Shown here: positions 30,207 to 42,061 of the stretch, in pieces
Layout: each line of letters begins with the position of its first letter
How positions within the stretch are numbered: the first letter of the stretch is position 1
From: Conoideocrella luteorostrata
Lineage: Eukaryota > Ascomycota > Sordariomycetes > Hypocreales > Clavicipitaceae
Assembly: GCA_032433595.1 (NCBI GenBank)
Contig: JASWJB010000054.1
Location: 108,498 to 172,497, forward strand
Direction of reading: 5' to 3'
Length of the DNA stretch: 64,000 nt
The notes under the pieces: generated by a model
The model's database searches: none
What the model was told of the DNA's origin: nothing
What the model saw: the letters and a program-made list of their open reading frames with translations, nothing else
Made by a program: the position numbers and the translations under genes

Positions 30207-33200
30207 CAGTATGAAAAAGTAGTCTCAACATGATGGGACCTCAAGATTTTGCTAGCATGTATCTACTATAAGTGGCTCTCTACTTTGTGTGGTGCGCTGC
30301 GTTGAGAGACAGCACAGAGTTTATGCTATTCCCCCTTATTTGCGTCCTCCAACCCGGGTCATGTTTTAGCTCTGATTATTATAATATTATGACATTCTGC
30401 TACAAATGTGCATAGTGCAACTCGTCTTCTGTGGTAAGTAGCTCAAGATCAATAGGCCAGTAACCTTGAGCGCGCCCGACTGTTTCGCTTGAATATTGTG
30501 GCTCTAAGCAGGAGCCTTCTTTCCGCGTTATCCACGGAGCACAGCCAATAGTATCGTTTATCCGCCCTCCCGCGCCCTTTTTATACCCTGCAATGGCCAA
30601 TCGAGCAATCGGGGGGGAGGGGCGGATTTTCGTCAGCATCAAACAGCAGCATATCTCCCCCGGCATATTACCTCTTTGGCGACCGTAAAGCCACATTTTG
30701 GTACCGGACAGGGGTCGTAGCCAATTAGAAGCGGAGCACTAGAAGGTACTTACCCTGCCTGCTATTTTGTATCATGATAGAAGTCCTCGTAAATTTTCGA
30801 ATTACAAAGAGATACATCGCACGTCTCACAGCCCAGAGCACTACTGAAGGTCACTATGGGTCGTCCATGTTAACAGGGTTACTTGTGGAGACTGGTACAA
30901 GAGTGTGGCCTTACGGTCACCAAAGAGATAAGCTACCGTATTTCACCGCCATATTTTTGTCCAACGCGGAAGGCTTATATCCCCAGCCACTCAGGGGCTG
31001 ACACCGACACCTCCAACAATGCTGCACTGCCCATGTCGACGGTACGTAGAGTGCGGCTGCCACAAAACCTCTCTGTCAGCTGAACTACCGTTCGGGCGCG
31101 GCGGTGCGATGCTTCCCGTTGAACATGGAATTAAAGTCTTGTCATCTTCGTTCAGTGTTGGCATTTCAGATGACCCACCCTGAGGCGGCCCGCCTGTATG
31201 TTCTTAGCACATAAAACTGCGCGTTGAACTTTTCTCGGTGCAATTGCTGTAGGGTATGTGGCCAGTTTGTACTAGAAACACCAGTATTTCCTTACTCCAA
31301 TCTTCGTTCAGTAAAACACTGGTCCATATTTCTAGGAATGAATGCTTTTGTATGACACCAAGTATGTAGAGGCGGAAGGCCGCCTCTGACTCAGCATGAC
31401 GCAGCCCTGAATGCGGTAAGACAAAGGCAGCCATAGAAGAAGGCTCCGCGACCAAATTGAGCATGCAGCGATTTTTAACAGCCACCCACCACGTAATCAT
31501 GCAAAGTATCTACGGGAATTAACCCCCGTAGCTATCTAATTTCCAGCTTTTGATGCACGTATTGGCTTCCCTCTTCAAGCAATTCAGATCGAAATAACCA
31601 AATCCGCAAGCCAGTAAAGGTGTTTGCTTCGTCACAATCCGCTTTTTGACATAAGAAATTGTATACATCAAGCGTGCATATTTCAAATAAATCCTAATAA
31701 ATGGCAGCAAATGGCGATCAGCCACTAAAGGCCTGAAAGGACTGTAAAAGCCCATTTTCTAACAAAAAAAATGTCCTTAAGTTCACTAGACTTCGTGGTG
31801 TTGCACAATGTTGTCGTTAGAGGATGGCTTGGAGGCCTAGACATGTTAAGGATGTGATTTGCTGTCATTGTCCTTCTGATGCATGGAGCCACTTGCCCCA
31901 TGGTCATCGGATCCTTCTCCAGCAACGCAGATGCCTAGAACCTGCTATATTCCATCATGGAGAACATACAAGTGACCGTACTTCTTATCCAAGAAGTAGG
32001 CATTCCGAGTTTATACATTTAAGAAACCAGTCGGCTTGTTCAAGGCATGTCCGCGATCGGAAAACCGTCGATGAAGGGCAGCTGTCTGACGAAACATCTT
32101 ATCATAGTCAGCTCGGTCATTATCCTGCTCGACCCCATCATTTTAGCGCTGGAATAGGCAAATCAATATCAGTTCCAGACGGCTTCCAAAGTTTTTGTTC
32201 ACAGCATCAAGCTCAAACTTGAGTTTTCGATTCTAAAACAGGTTAGTCGACTTTTACGGTAAGCAGAGGTGGTGCCGGGAGTACTCTTCTTCTCGTGAAA
32301 TCCTGCTACATAATTTTCAAATACCCTCAAACAGCATTGATTCAGGCGTGACCCCGTACTTGTCCCAGAAATCGCCAGTTCATGTTGCGTGATCTCCGGA
32401 GGCTCGAACTCTATTTCCCCACCGTTGCTGCACTGTTGGCTGTAAGTGATAATCACTTGAGGCGTCGCGCAGACTGAAAGTGGGATCAATCAGGCAACCA
32501 ACCCGTTGTTATGTGGAACCTTTGGCCGGAGAAATATATGCAGTTAGTACCCCTGCTCATGTATATTGGGCAAGGGAAATGGGAAGGGGCGTATTGTATG
32601 GTACTATGGCTATTGGAAGGCTAGAAGTGGAACTAGCCAGTTTTCCCAGTCTTTATGTGTGTAATGGCTCCTACTCTCGTTGAAAATCGGCCGAGCCGGT
32701 GATCGATTAGGTTGGCCATCCCAGCTTCGATTGATAGAGATCCACACGACAGCCGGTCAGGGTGGTAAACCATCCAGTCTACTCCGTACAGCATTTCTCT
32801 TAGATGTCCGAGAGGCTCATCGCTTGTAGCGCAGGCCTGCCTACTCTCCCAGCCTTTGGCTATGACTTTAAGTGACTATACTTCACCACAACCCTGCAAG
32901 CACATCATGGCGGTTTGCAGCGACAGCTGTTACAGCGCCAATTGATGTATGGCTAATAATAACGATGTGCTGCTAAATTTCATGACATACCAAGAGCTCA
33001 TGACTGAAGGATTTACAGCAACCGTGCTTTCAACGCAGCTTGATTTAACTACCTGGTTTCAGTGCAGTCTAAAGCTACAACTTATACTATAGTAGATAGC
33101 CTTAAATCCATATTACTATGTTTGCTCTAAGAAGCGACAAAGGTTATAATGTCAAAAGGCGCTTCTAGTCAAGCCTAGGTTTTTAGTAAATATTGTCGCA

Positions 33201-33612
33201 GGCGCCCGTAATGGGGCTTTTAAATCCAACACATTTAAGCTAGAGACTTAGGTTATTTAAATTATATAAAAGAGGCTCCACACAACGCTTTATAACTTTG
33301 AATTGTTGTCTCTTCTGATACACCTTGATTCTATTTCTAAATTGTTTATTTTTCACCGTGAGCTGCTTCTGATCATGTCTTGGTGACTTCTATTAGAAAG
33401 GTCCCCTTTACCACCTTGTTCTGGTGAATTATATAGCCTTACGCGCCCTAGCCCATGTGCGACGCTTTCCTGTCTCAAAGTAGCGGAACATGTAGGCAGT
33501 CTCTACGCTATAATTTATCAAGTTAGATATTTATTCGATCTTAAAACCAGAATTTCCAACCCTTCTAACCCTACCCAAGGTTTTCTATTCCCGTTCCCGC
33601 GGCTTCATGCAG
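30207..33612. other. 3.4-kb gene-poor region, no supported gene
   Basis: Only scattered short frames with no family motif. Parts (about 33.0-33.6 kb) are strongly AT-rich. It could hold old, mutated transposon sequence. Confidence 0.4.
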
Positions 33613-34010
33613 TGTGTGGGCGGAAATGATCCTCTAGGGTGACAAGGTTGAATTCACGTGCGTTGTGGGCTTAACCAATTTGGTCAATTCAAATAGTATA
33701 GCTATAAGTAGTGCGATCGTGCCCTTCGAGAGACAGGCCATCATCAAGAATTGAATCCCAGAAGTTTTTCCCTGAAGTTTACTTGGCCTTCGTGCCTCAC
33801 ACGTTTATTTATTATTTTGTTTAATTGAAGTGCGCAGTTACTCCGCAAGAGGCAAGCAACCTGCAAGACCATTTGATCTCGGCAAGAGAAAGGTCACTAC
33901 GAAATACAGGAGGCCTTTGAAGGAGCCTTTCTCGAAGTATACGGAGCGTTGCTGGGTGTGTGTGAGACCTCAGTATACGTGAGTGTTGGGTGCGCCTTTT
34001 GGGTCGACAA
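33613..34010 (+). mobile_element. LTR-like repeat, family 2 copy 1
   Basis: A 398-bp element similar along its length to 49780-50173. Shared landmarks are TGTGTGGGCGG at the start, TATAGCTATAAG, TACGGAGCGTTGCTGG and GTATACGTGAGT, with GTCGACAA at the end. The flanks are TGCAG before and AGCAG after, a four-of-five match to a target duplication. I read it as a solo LTR of a second, older family; the ends are less certain than for family 1. Confidence 0.6.
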
Positions 34011-34042
34011 AGCAGCTATAGCTAGAATTCCCACTAACATAC

Positions 34043-34240
34043 TGTTGGAATCCTGCCGCCAAGCACACAACAAGAGCACGGAGCGAGTCACGTGGTCACC
34101 TTTTAGCCACCCTATTTACACGAGTATTGTAGGCATTGTATCTTGACTTGTTTTTCCCCTCTTAGATAGACAGAGACTTATGAATATGTTGCATTTAAAG
34201 CCGATGATCTAGATCATTGCACAACACTGTGCAACCCACA
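34043..34240 (+). mobile_element. solo LTR, family 1 copy 4
   Basis: A 198-bp copy starting TGTTGGAATCCTGCCGCC and ending GTGCAACCCACA. The target duplication CATAC is perfect (34038-34042 and 34241-34245). It lies 32 bp after the family-2 repeat. Confidence 0.9.
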
Positions 34241-34949
34241 CATACTATGTTAATATCGCAAGTATTATCAAGGGCCTAGCGAGAAGCTACCTACTCTTGC
34301 CGCTTATTAATCTAACTATTTATCTCTAGCTTACTAGGGATTATATTAAATAATACACTACACTGGATATTAAAAATAGCTCTACTTATAATATTACAAA
34401 AGGAAAAACTATTACTCTTGCTAAATGCTAAGTAATGTAGCAAGGCATAGGATCCCGCGTGCTATAGAGAAAATAGAATTATATAAAACTAACGCATTAG
34501 CGAACTATTATAGCTATAGCTAGTTTGTCAGGGAGAAAAGAACACACTGAACACCCAGTTAACCTAGTGGTAATGTTTAGTATTAATTAATCAAATAGTT
34601 CGTGTGGTCAGATTATCTTTATCGCGTGGTGCAAATCAATTGTGTAAGTGCAGACGGGTTCGTAGGTCAAGGTCACAAGTCAGAATTATAAGGCGTCAGT
34701 TTGTTTCTCAATTAAACCTATAGTCTTGTTCAATAGCAAGTGATTAAATGGTTTGTGCATCCAAATAGTCATTATTAAGTAATAATAGGCATTCAAAGAT
34801 AAAGTCAAAATCCCCAAAGTGTTAATTTGCTTCACGAAGAAGGCATAGTTTGTTTTCGTTCTGAGGGGAGCTACGTTAGCTATAAATACATTGATTAAGG
34901 CTAACTAAAATCCTCCTTGTCATTGTCAAAGAAAATTCCCACTCCACAG
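34241..34949. other. very AT-rich spacer
   Basis: Dense runs of TA and TTA with no open frame, as expected after repeat-induced point mutation. A TATAAATA box lies at about 34881. Confidence 0.45.
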
Positions 34950-35349
34950 AGCCACTAAGGCTTTGATTGTACGTGAGAAAAATAACCAGACAAGTTGGGA
35001 GCTGCATCCGCAAACACTAAGCCTGACGAATTTTTTGGAGATGAAAACAAGCGGGATGAGCAAAAAGGATGCTGGTACTATTAGCATCCAACAAGAGGAT
35101 GCTCTGATGAAGTTTTTTGATGGCAAGATAGGTGAAGGCGACATATCCAAAGCCTCCCCTAAAGTGACCGCTGAAATTACCAAGGAATTTCAGAATTTGG
35201 TTGCCATGAACATGGGGCTAAACCTGAAGTATTCGAAACCATCCGAAGACAGGAATCTTCACTTCTTTCCTACGAACAATCCGGCTAGTACTATCGCCTC
35301 TGTCCTTGGACTGCTAGAGCAAGATGTCAAAGCTGTCGCTGGCAAGTGA
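34950..35349 (+). CDS. hypothetical protein fragment, 5' part missing
   Basis: An open, coding-like frame of about 130 residues from a plausible splice acceptor (CCACTCCACAG, ending 34949) to a stop at 35349. It is polar, with stretches such as ELHPQTLSLTNFLEMK and SIQQEDALMKFFDGKIGEGD. No ATG begins it and no upstream exon is seen in the AT-rich DNA before it, so it is either a truncated gene or the last exon of one with distant exons. I do not recognise the family. Confidence 0.4.
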
Positions 35350-36613
35350 ATTGGCATGGATACAGTGATGATAATGTAGTAACAATAAATAGACTTTACT
35401 GCTAAATAATGAAATAAAATTCCAATATCAAGCTTGAACTTTGTTGTCTACTACTTATTATTCATGACGGCCGCTTTATTTGCTCTACAGCCCTACACTA
35501 AACTCCTTCTACGTCCCGGCCTAACCTACACGGCGTCACGCAACGCGAATTCGCATAGTACTGTAACTATCATACTATTCGCTAATATTCCCCTGCAAGG
35601 TATTATTGGATGCAATTGCAAGGGTTAAAATTCTCGTGCATTGATGGTTGGGGCAGTGTTACACGGATGATGGATACAGAATTCATGACTTCACCCGGGA
35701 TGTCTATCCACGACATTGAGCACGTAGAACAACGTCCCTTGACGAATGACTAGATCCATCTGTTGTTATTTAATGCTTTCTAGTGTTACTAGCCGTCCCG
35801 TCTAGTATGTGTACGATAAACCGGGATATATTTAAGGCCTCATGATATAGATTTATGATCGGAGCGGACAATTCTGGCCCGTTCTCATTGTGTCACTGAC
35901 AGCGTTGATGCTATTTCTGATCCTATGTCGAACGCGATGGGTGTCACGGCTTGAGTTCTGATATAGTAGAGCGAAGGGTAAGACTTCTCATGTATTTCGT
36001 TGCTCAGTAGCGACGAGGTAGCACTCTACTGCTGATGGTCTTAATTTCTGATCTTCTCCATAGATTTGACCCTTACCCTCTATTTATGCTCGCTACTACC
36101 CCGCAGTGAAGAATTTGCTAGCTGCATGGTATTCTCCCCCGGATGACCATAGGTGCATTGCTAGTTCCAAGACTCCATCTACAGGGGGAGTGGGTTTAGA
36201 CTCGTACGGACTTACTAGTCTCTTTTTGCGGCTGCTAGAACTAGTCAAATTATTCGATAGTCACAGCTATGCAGTCTTGCTACAAGCTTTAGACAGTCAC
36301 GGAGTTATCCCACAATGGTCAAAAAGTGATTCACAGTGTACATTGCATCTAGTAGCTGACTCTCGGCACCACAAAAGATCATTGCATGCAATTCGATTAA
36401 TGAGCGACGAGTAAGAACTAGTTCGAGCGTAGGATAAAAGCAGACTGATTACACAAAGGGCCAGCCATTCGGTAATGTTGAATCCCAAATAAATTCCCCC
36501 TTCATGATCATTCTGCCACTGAAAATCGTATCTGCGTATTTGCCATGCTACTTCACACGAGACCTAGTGTGACGATCTCATCTGGTTGCCAATACGATTC
36601 AATATCTTCGATT
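35350..36613. other. intergenic, no supported gene
   Basis: No frame with family features. The 102-codon frame at 36106-36414 is probably chance. Confidence 0.4.
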
Positions 36614-36950
36614 TTAGCAGTGAGCGCCGCCCTGGCTGCCTCCGCGGCATGAGGCGCGGTTGCAGTCTTGAATCTCAGTCCATCGGCCACGGAGGCACTG
36701 GACCTATTTGCAGAAAACACATATTAGTAAAAGCAGTCTAGTTACTTGGAGCAGAGAAACTTACTACACCAGTACGGTCGCAACCGCAGAAACGTCGGTC
36801 TCCGTTTGAAGATTGGCAGCCACTGTTTGTACGTCGCTGGTCGGCACCAAAGCCAGCTCCGCAGACGTCTCTGGTCTCCAACTCGGGGACGGCTGAAGCA
36901 GTAACGGCAACAGCAGCCATGAGAGTGCAGAGGATAGCGTTGACCTTCAT
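36614..36950 (-). CDS. small secreted cysteine-rich protein (effector-like)
   Basis: Two exons on the minus strand, 36950-36765 and 36703-36614, with a 61-bp intron (GTAAGT...AATAG), encode 91 residues. The signal peptide is MKVNAILCTLMAAVAVTASA, followed by a short pro-part ending in ETRD. The mature part has eight cysteines in order: DVCGAG, SGCQSS, RFCGCD, VQCLRG, QDCNRA, SCRGG and a final AHC. Four possible disulfides in about 65 residues is typical of fungal effectors and antimicrobial-type proteins, but no named family is recognised. Exon 2 supplies four of the eight cysteines, which supports the splice. Confidence 0.8.
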
Positions 36951-39900
36951 TTTGAAAGTGATGTTGGGGTTGTTTGATTGATTTGATTTGTTTGATATGA
37001 GTTGAGTGTGTGTGAGGGAGTTGGATGTCCGATAGTCGAAGATTTAGAGGGAAGACCGTGTTGTATTTATACTTTTTCGAAATAGAGAGCAAATCATCTT
37101 TGAAGACTTACTTCGCGTCTTCGAGTGCTCGTCAGCCGTAGGCTCACGATTCCGCCGAGAGATTCGTCCGCATTGCTTCTCTCTACTCGGTAGAAATGGC
37201 CGTTCATTGAACGGGCAGGTAAGACACTTGTTTCTGCGTCAGCAAAATTTATAATGTGAGCTAATAATATCGTGCTTACACAGAAGGCGCCAAGACCAAT
37301 TAGGATGAGACTAACACATGTCAAGTATTCAGCTGCGCAATAACCAGTGAGCTGCGGGCTGTCGGCTAGGATACCCATGGACGGCCCATCGCCCCGCTCG
37401 AGTGGTGGAAATTTTCCACGCCACGATAATGCCCCTTTTGAAGATCAACGTAGCGGCCATGTTGACGCCCAGATACCATTCGCCGTCGCACTCAATATCT
37501 CTGTCACTGTAATCATTGTCTATGTCATTTCATTCCCCATTAATAGACGTCTCTAGTCAGATATTGGCTGTGAAGAGACTTTGGGCGTCGCGGTGAGCTC
37601 GCAAATAAGCTTCTATTAATTACGTTCAGGTGAGACAGAGCCTGAACAAGCGGGCGTAGGGAGCCTGACGTTTGAAAATGGCGAGATCCGAGAAATTGCA
37701 CACAGTTGGTAACACTACGCTAACGAGCGGATCGGGAACCGCAATACAGGGGTTTGATGAGTTTTGCCTGCAGTAAACAGTGTTGGAGTCTCGTATGCTG
37801 CGGCGGATGCGGGGGAGATGCTCGTAGTTTAACAAGACGCCGCTATCTCATGTTCTGGTTGCTAAGCCGCCTGCCCCCTTGTACTCCGTAAATGTTCTGC
37901 ATTTAAATGCACCAAAGCAACACAGTAACTACGGAGTAGTATTACCTATGTTATGATGGCATGCCTTTACCCTAGCTTTACCTGCTTCTACACACTACAA
38001 GCTTCTACATCATCACAGCGCCATTACATGACTAGTTCTTGTAAGCGCGATTAATAAAGAGGGTTTGAGCTTAGTAACTCGGAGAAGGCGCAACTGCACT
38101 GAAAAAGTCACTCAACAACCTGGCTCTGTTTACGCCCTACTAATCACGTTTGCATGAACGGTAAGGTTATGGAAAAGACTACAACGTAATTAATACAGGA
38201 GGTCAAGGTGTTCAAAAATCTGTACGTGGCCAATCTCACGCTCCGCCAACGCTTACTATTGGTTGGACTACTTTCACGATGCAGCCTTACGCTGACTACC
38301 CCTTGCGCTGACCACCCTCGCACATTTAAAACGGATATAGGGATTATATCTAGTTGTAAATCCGGCAGGTTTTAACGTCACATAGCGACATTAACTAGAC
38401 GTGGATAAGTATGACTATAATGCTGTGTGGCTGCAAATGGCGGGAATGACCAAGTCTCACACGACCACGGTAAGATTTGACTCCACCCCGCTTATACCGC
38501 CACGTAACAAATGCTGGCAGATGAAGGCAGCTGAGTCAGCGGTCAGAACAAATTTATTTAGTGCTTAAAACAATACTCAGATTTGGTACACCGACATCCG
38601 GTCGTCGAATTGGTTGGTTGTCCGGGCAAGACGCTGTCGGAATTGAGGCGGGATCGGGTACTGATGTTGTTGGAGAGGCTGACTGGACTCTTGGTAGCGA
38701 GCCAGTTGGAGATGCTATTGGGTTTGAGTAGGAATTGGGGACAAGATTCGATCAAGGCGCGACTAGACCCCTCACTAATGAAGTGGTATGGATATGATCC
38801 CTGACTAGCCTCCAGAACATTGAAGCCATGGACCACATCGATTTGGTCAGGTCGTGTGCCGCTTAGGTTGTCATTAGCACTACTACTGAAATTGACTAGA
38901 CACTAACTACTCTGTAATCTGTCGACTTCGTACTCCGTAGTCGGTCAGGGTATGAGATTCGCAGAGGTTCGCCAAGGTCCGCCAAGGTACGCCAAGGTCC
39001 AGTTAACGGAGCGGCTGACTGGATTTGGTCAGCAATATTGAAGTTGATGGATCTCATTGCAGTTAAACTGTTCCTCTGGCTGGACTATTCGTTTAGAAGC
39101 TTACAAAACTTACAAACATCCCATGAAACTGTTCGTACACCTGACTTTGACTTCTTGCTACCAACAAAGGCTCTTCTATTTGTAACGGCCATTGAAATAT
39201 ATGCTGCGGATTGTGATATGACCATGCTAGTAGACCGCGAGGTTTGCTTGCGACTCTTGTGGCACGCAGCCCACTTCGTTACCACGATGCGTATTACGCT
39301 TATCTAAATGTTCTCTGTTCCTCCATTGTGCCTCCAACAGAACTGTATGTCTACATATACTGCGTTAAATACCTTGATCGGGGACGGCATTGATGATGTT
39401 TTGGCTTCTTGTATCCACGTACAACATACCGAGAGGAGTTTTGGGGTGAACAAAGCTCCGAGGCTCAATGTCTTAACATCTAGCACCCGCGTCATGCTAC
39501 AGATTCTCGGTCAAAGTACGCAATGAATCTGCTGCTGAATCTGTAAAAAGCAAAGCTATGTATTAAGAAAGCTTATGATTCGAGTTTGAAAATAATTTAC
39601 AGACTCATACTCTGTGTTAATATTGGTCCCACTGCTTCTGTATCTGCAGACATGAATAATTATAATGTTTCAGCGAGGGAAGTGGTATAGGCACATTCTC
39701 TTATAAGAGCCTAGTTATCATCACTGCAACAGTAATACCAGTTTTCTATGTAATATACTCATTTAGTTACAGAATCATGTACTCACTCTATGTTGTGACC
39801 TTAAGTCGCACGCCTTTACTCCATTTCGTACTAAGACAGCGCCTCGCTGAACACAGACTCACTGCCCGCCGTATCTATACAAAGTCGGCTTTTTAGAATT

Positions 39901-42061
39901 AACTGGGCTTGAATTGTTCGTATACTAGCTGGAACTGTTTCATAACCTATATTGAACACTCATTATCCGGTTTCCCTTAGCAAGGTGGATGGCAGTGCAG
40001 ACAATGCTCGGCAAAGCGACGAGGGCGATTGCCGCTGCTCAAGACCATTACGTATCCGCATGGAAGGAAAATAGCAGTCGACTGCGATAGTCAACGAAAA
40101 TGGCTGTTGCTCCGCCCAATAGCAAGTTGCGAGACGCATAGCGGTCAACATTGCCATAAGAGGCCGGCTCTCATGATGACCCACATTCATCGTAGCAGCA
40201 TGGTGAGATGGTGTGCTTGGCAAACATTTCTGGTCCCAAGACGACATGAACTTGGTGGGGAAACCGATGCAAGCCGCGGAACAATTAGCTGCATTAGGAA
40301 CTACCCGAATGGCCAAGGACTTGGCGATGGATTCACCATAAGATGTTCTTGGCGGGTTGCCCTCATCTTCCACACCACCGTCAGACAAACGCCAAGCCAG
40401 TCAACCGACCAAGTAGCCGAGGTGGCGCAGATAGTTGGGAGCTACTTCAGCCTAAGTAAGCCATTCTACTCTTCAGGATCTTGGCGACAAGGCACACGAC
40501 CGTGCTCGACCTCAGCTGCCAAGGGTATGACGACATGTTTGGTTAACACTACTCCTGGGAACGGGACAAGGACAAAGTCGGCACAAGGGACATGTGAGCA
40601 GCAGGAGTTCGAAGTACTTCAACAGAAGGCGACAGTCTCGACGCTTGAGCGGGCTCGGAGCTATGCACCGGAATGATTCAACCATCCGATATGAGCTCAC
40701 CGACGTGTTGAGCTCTTCCAAGCCCTATGGGAAATTTAAGAAGCGGAGACAGCTATGGACGTCAGTAAATACCTTACCTTTTGTCGACCATGGAAATAGC
40801 CTCCCGGGGGGCGACCTAAGGTAGAGTAGGGCTTGGGTAGCGAGTTCCGGGGTCAGCACTCCACACCAAACGAGATGCCACATCCTTGAACACACCTTAA
40901 TGTCGGGCAGCAGTAACTATGTTCAAATCAGCAGTCTCATAGAATTGAGAAGAAGATTTAGCCAAGAAGCACGACGTTGCGGCCATGTCCTACCAGCATG
41001 CCGGCCGAATTGGTCCCGTGCTCATACGGCATGGAAGCCTATCATGATGTTTCATTCTTGAATTCTATAGTTGCTTACGCTATGCTTGTATTGTCAGCTA
41101 ATCTATTGATAGAAAGAAAGTGATAAAAATATTGGCGCCTGAGCTTAGGCTGGGGAAAGGAAGAATCTAAATTTCAAACTATTGTTTTCAAGGTTATCCC
41201 TTCGTATGCGGGGACGAAGTGGCGAGTCGGGCAATGGAGCGGCAGCCACTGCGCATCATTACGCTAAATTGGAGAAAGGACGTGAGGCGCCGGCGCTATT
41301 ACTCCGTACCTATAAGCTTATTGACGGCCCGCCATCGGCACTGTGTGCTGTACTTGGTGTTACTGTCGCTGCCGAGCTCGGTGCCGACGGCCAATTTCGC
41401 TGGACGTCCATTCCACGGTGCGAGAATTGACGAATGCCGACGACATGAGGGAATTCGCGGTCGAATTTCGGCACAAACATCTTCTGATCCAGATGATCAC
41501 CAAGCCTTGCGTCAGAACGTAAACGCAGCGAAAGTATGCGCAGCTGAATTGGACGCGGAAACTATTAAGTAAGGGATGGTCGTTTCGCCGAGGGCTCAGA
41601 TGTTGAGATTAGAACCTTTTCCAACGGTGTCGCCGTAGATAGATAGTATCAAGAAAGGATCCCCAGCGACTGCGGGTCCTCATCCTATTTTCCGGTGTCG
41701 TACTATGAGCCCGGTTTCAAGGCAGCCCGGCAAATTCAACGGCAAACCCAATCACAACGGTCACACTGAATATCGTTGACTAGAGGACTTAATGGCTCTC
41801 CAATGAACGAACTGATCACTGGCGTATTATGCTCACAGACGATACTTGACATCTTCAAGCACGTTTTGGGTGCCGACTTGAATAGCACATGGAGAAGATT
41901 CTGCCCAGAGCCGTCTTGATGGGTTATCAAGAACAAGTAGCTGTGGCAAGAACCTGGTAACTAATTGAAGGGTTCGACAAACACTAATGAAGATGGGACA
42001 AATGTTGTAACTATCGGGCGTATTGAGCGGTAGATTGCATCCCTTCTTGTTTAAATTCGCC
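36951..42061. other. 5-kb gene-poor region
   Basis: No supported gene. Short frames such as 37094-37378 (-), 38583-38804 (+), 39038-39307 (+) and 40029-40676 (+) overlap frames on the other strand and show no motif. A 10-bp tandem repeat (38961-39000) and several TACGGAGTA palindromes are present. Confidence 0.4.
38961..39000 (+). repeat. 10-bp tandem repeat, four units
   Basis: Units GCAGAGGTTC, GCCAAGGTCC, GCCAAGGTAC and GCCAAGGTCC follow one another directly. Confidence 0.75.
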
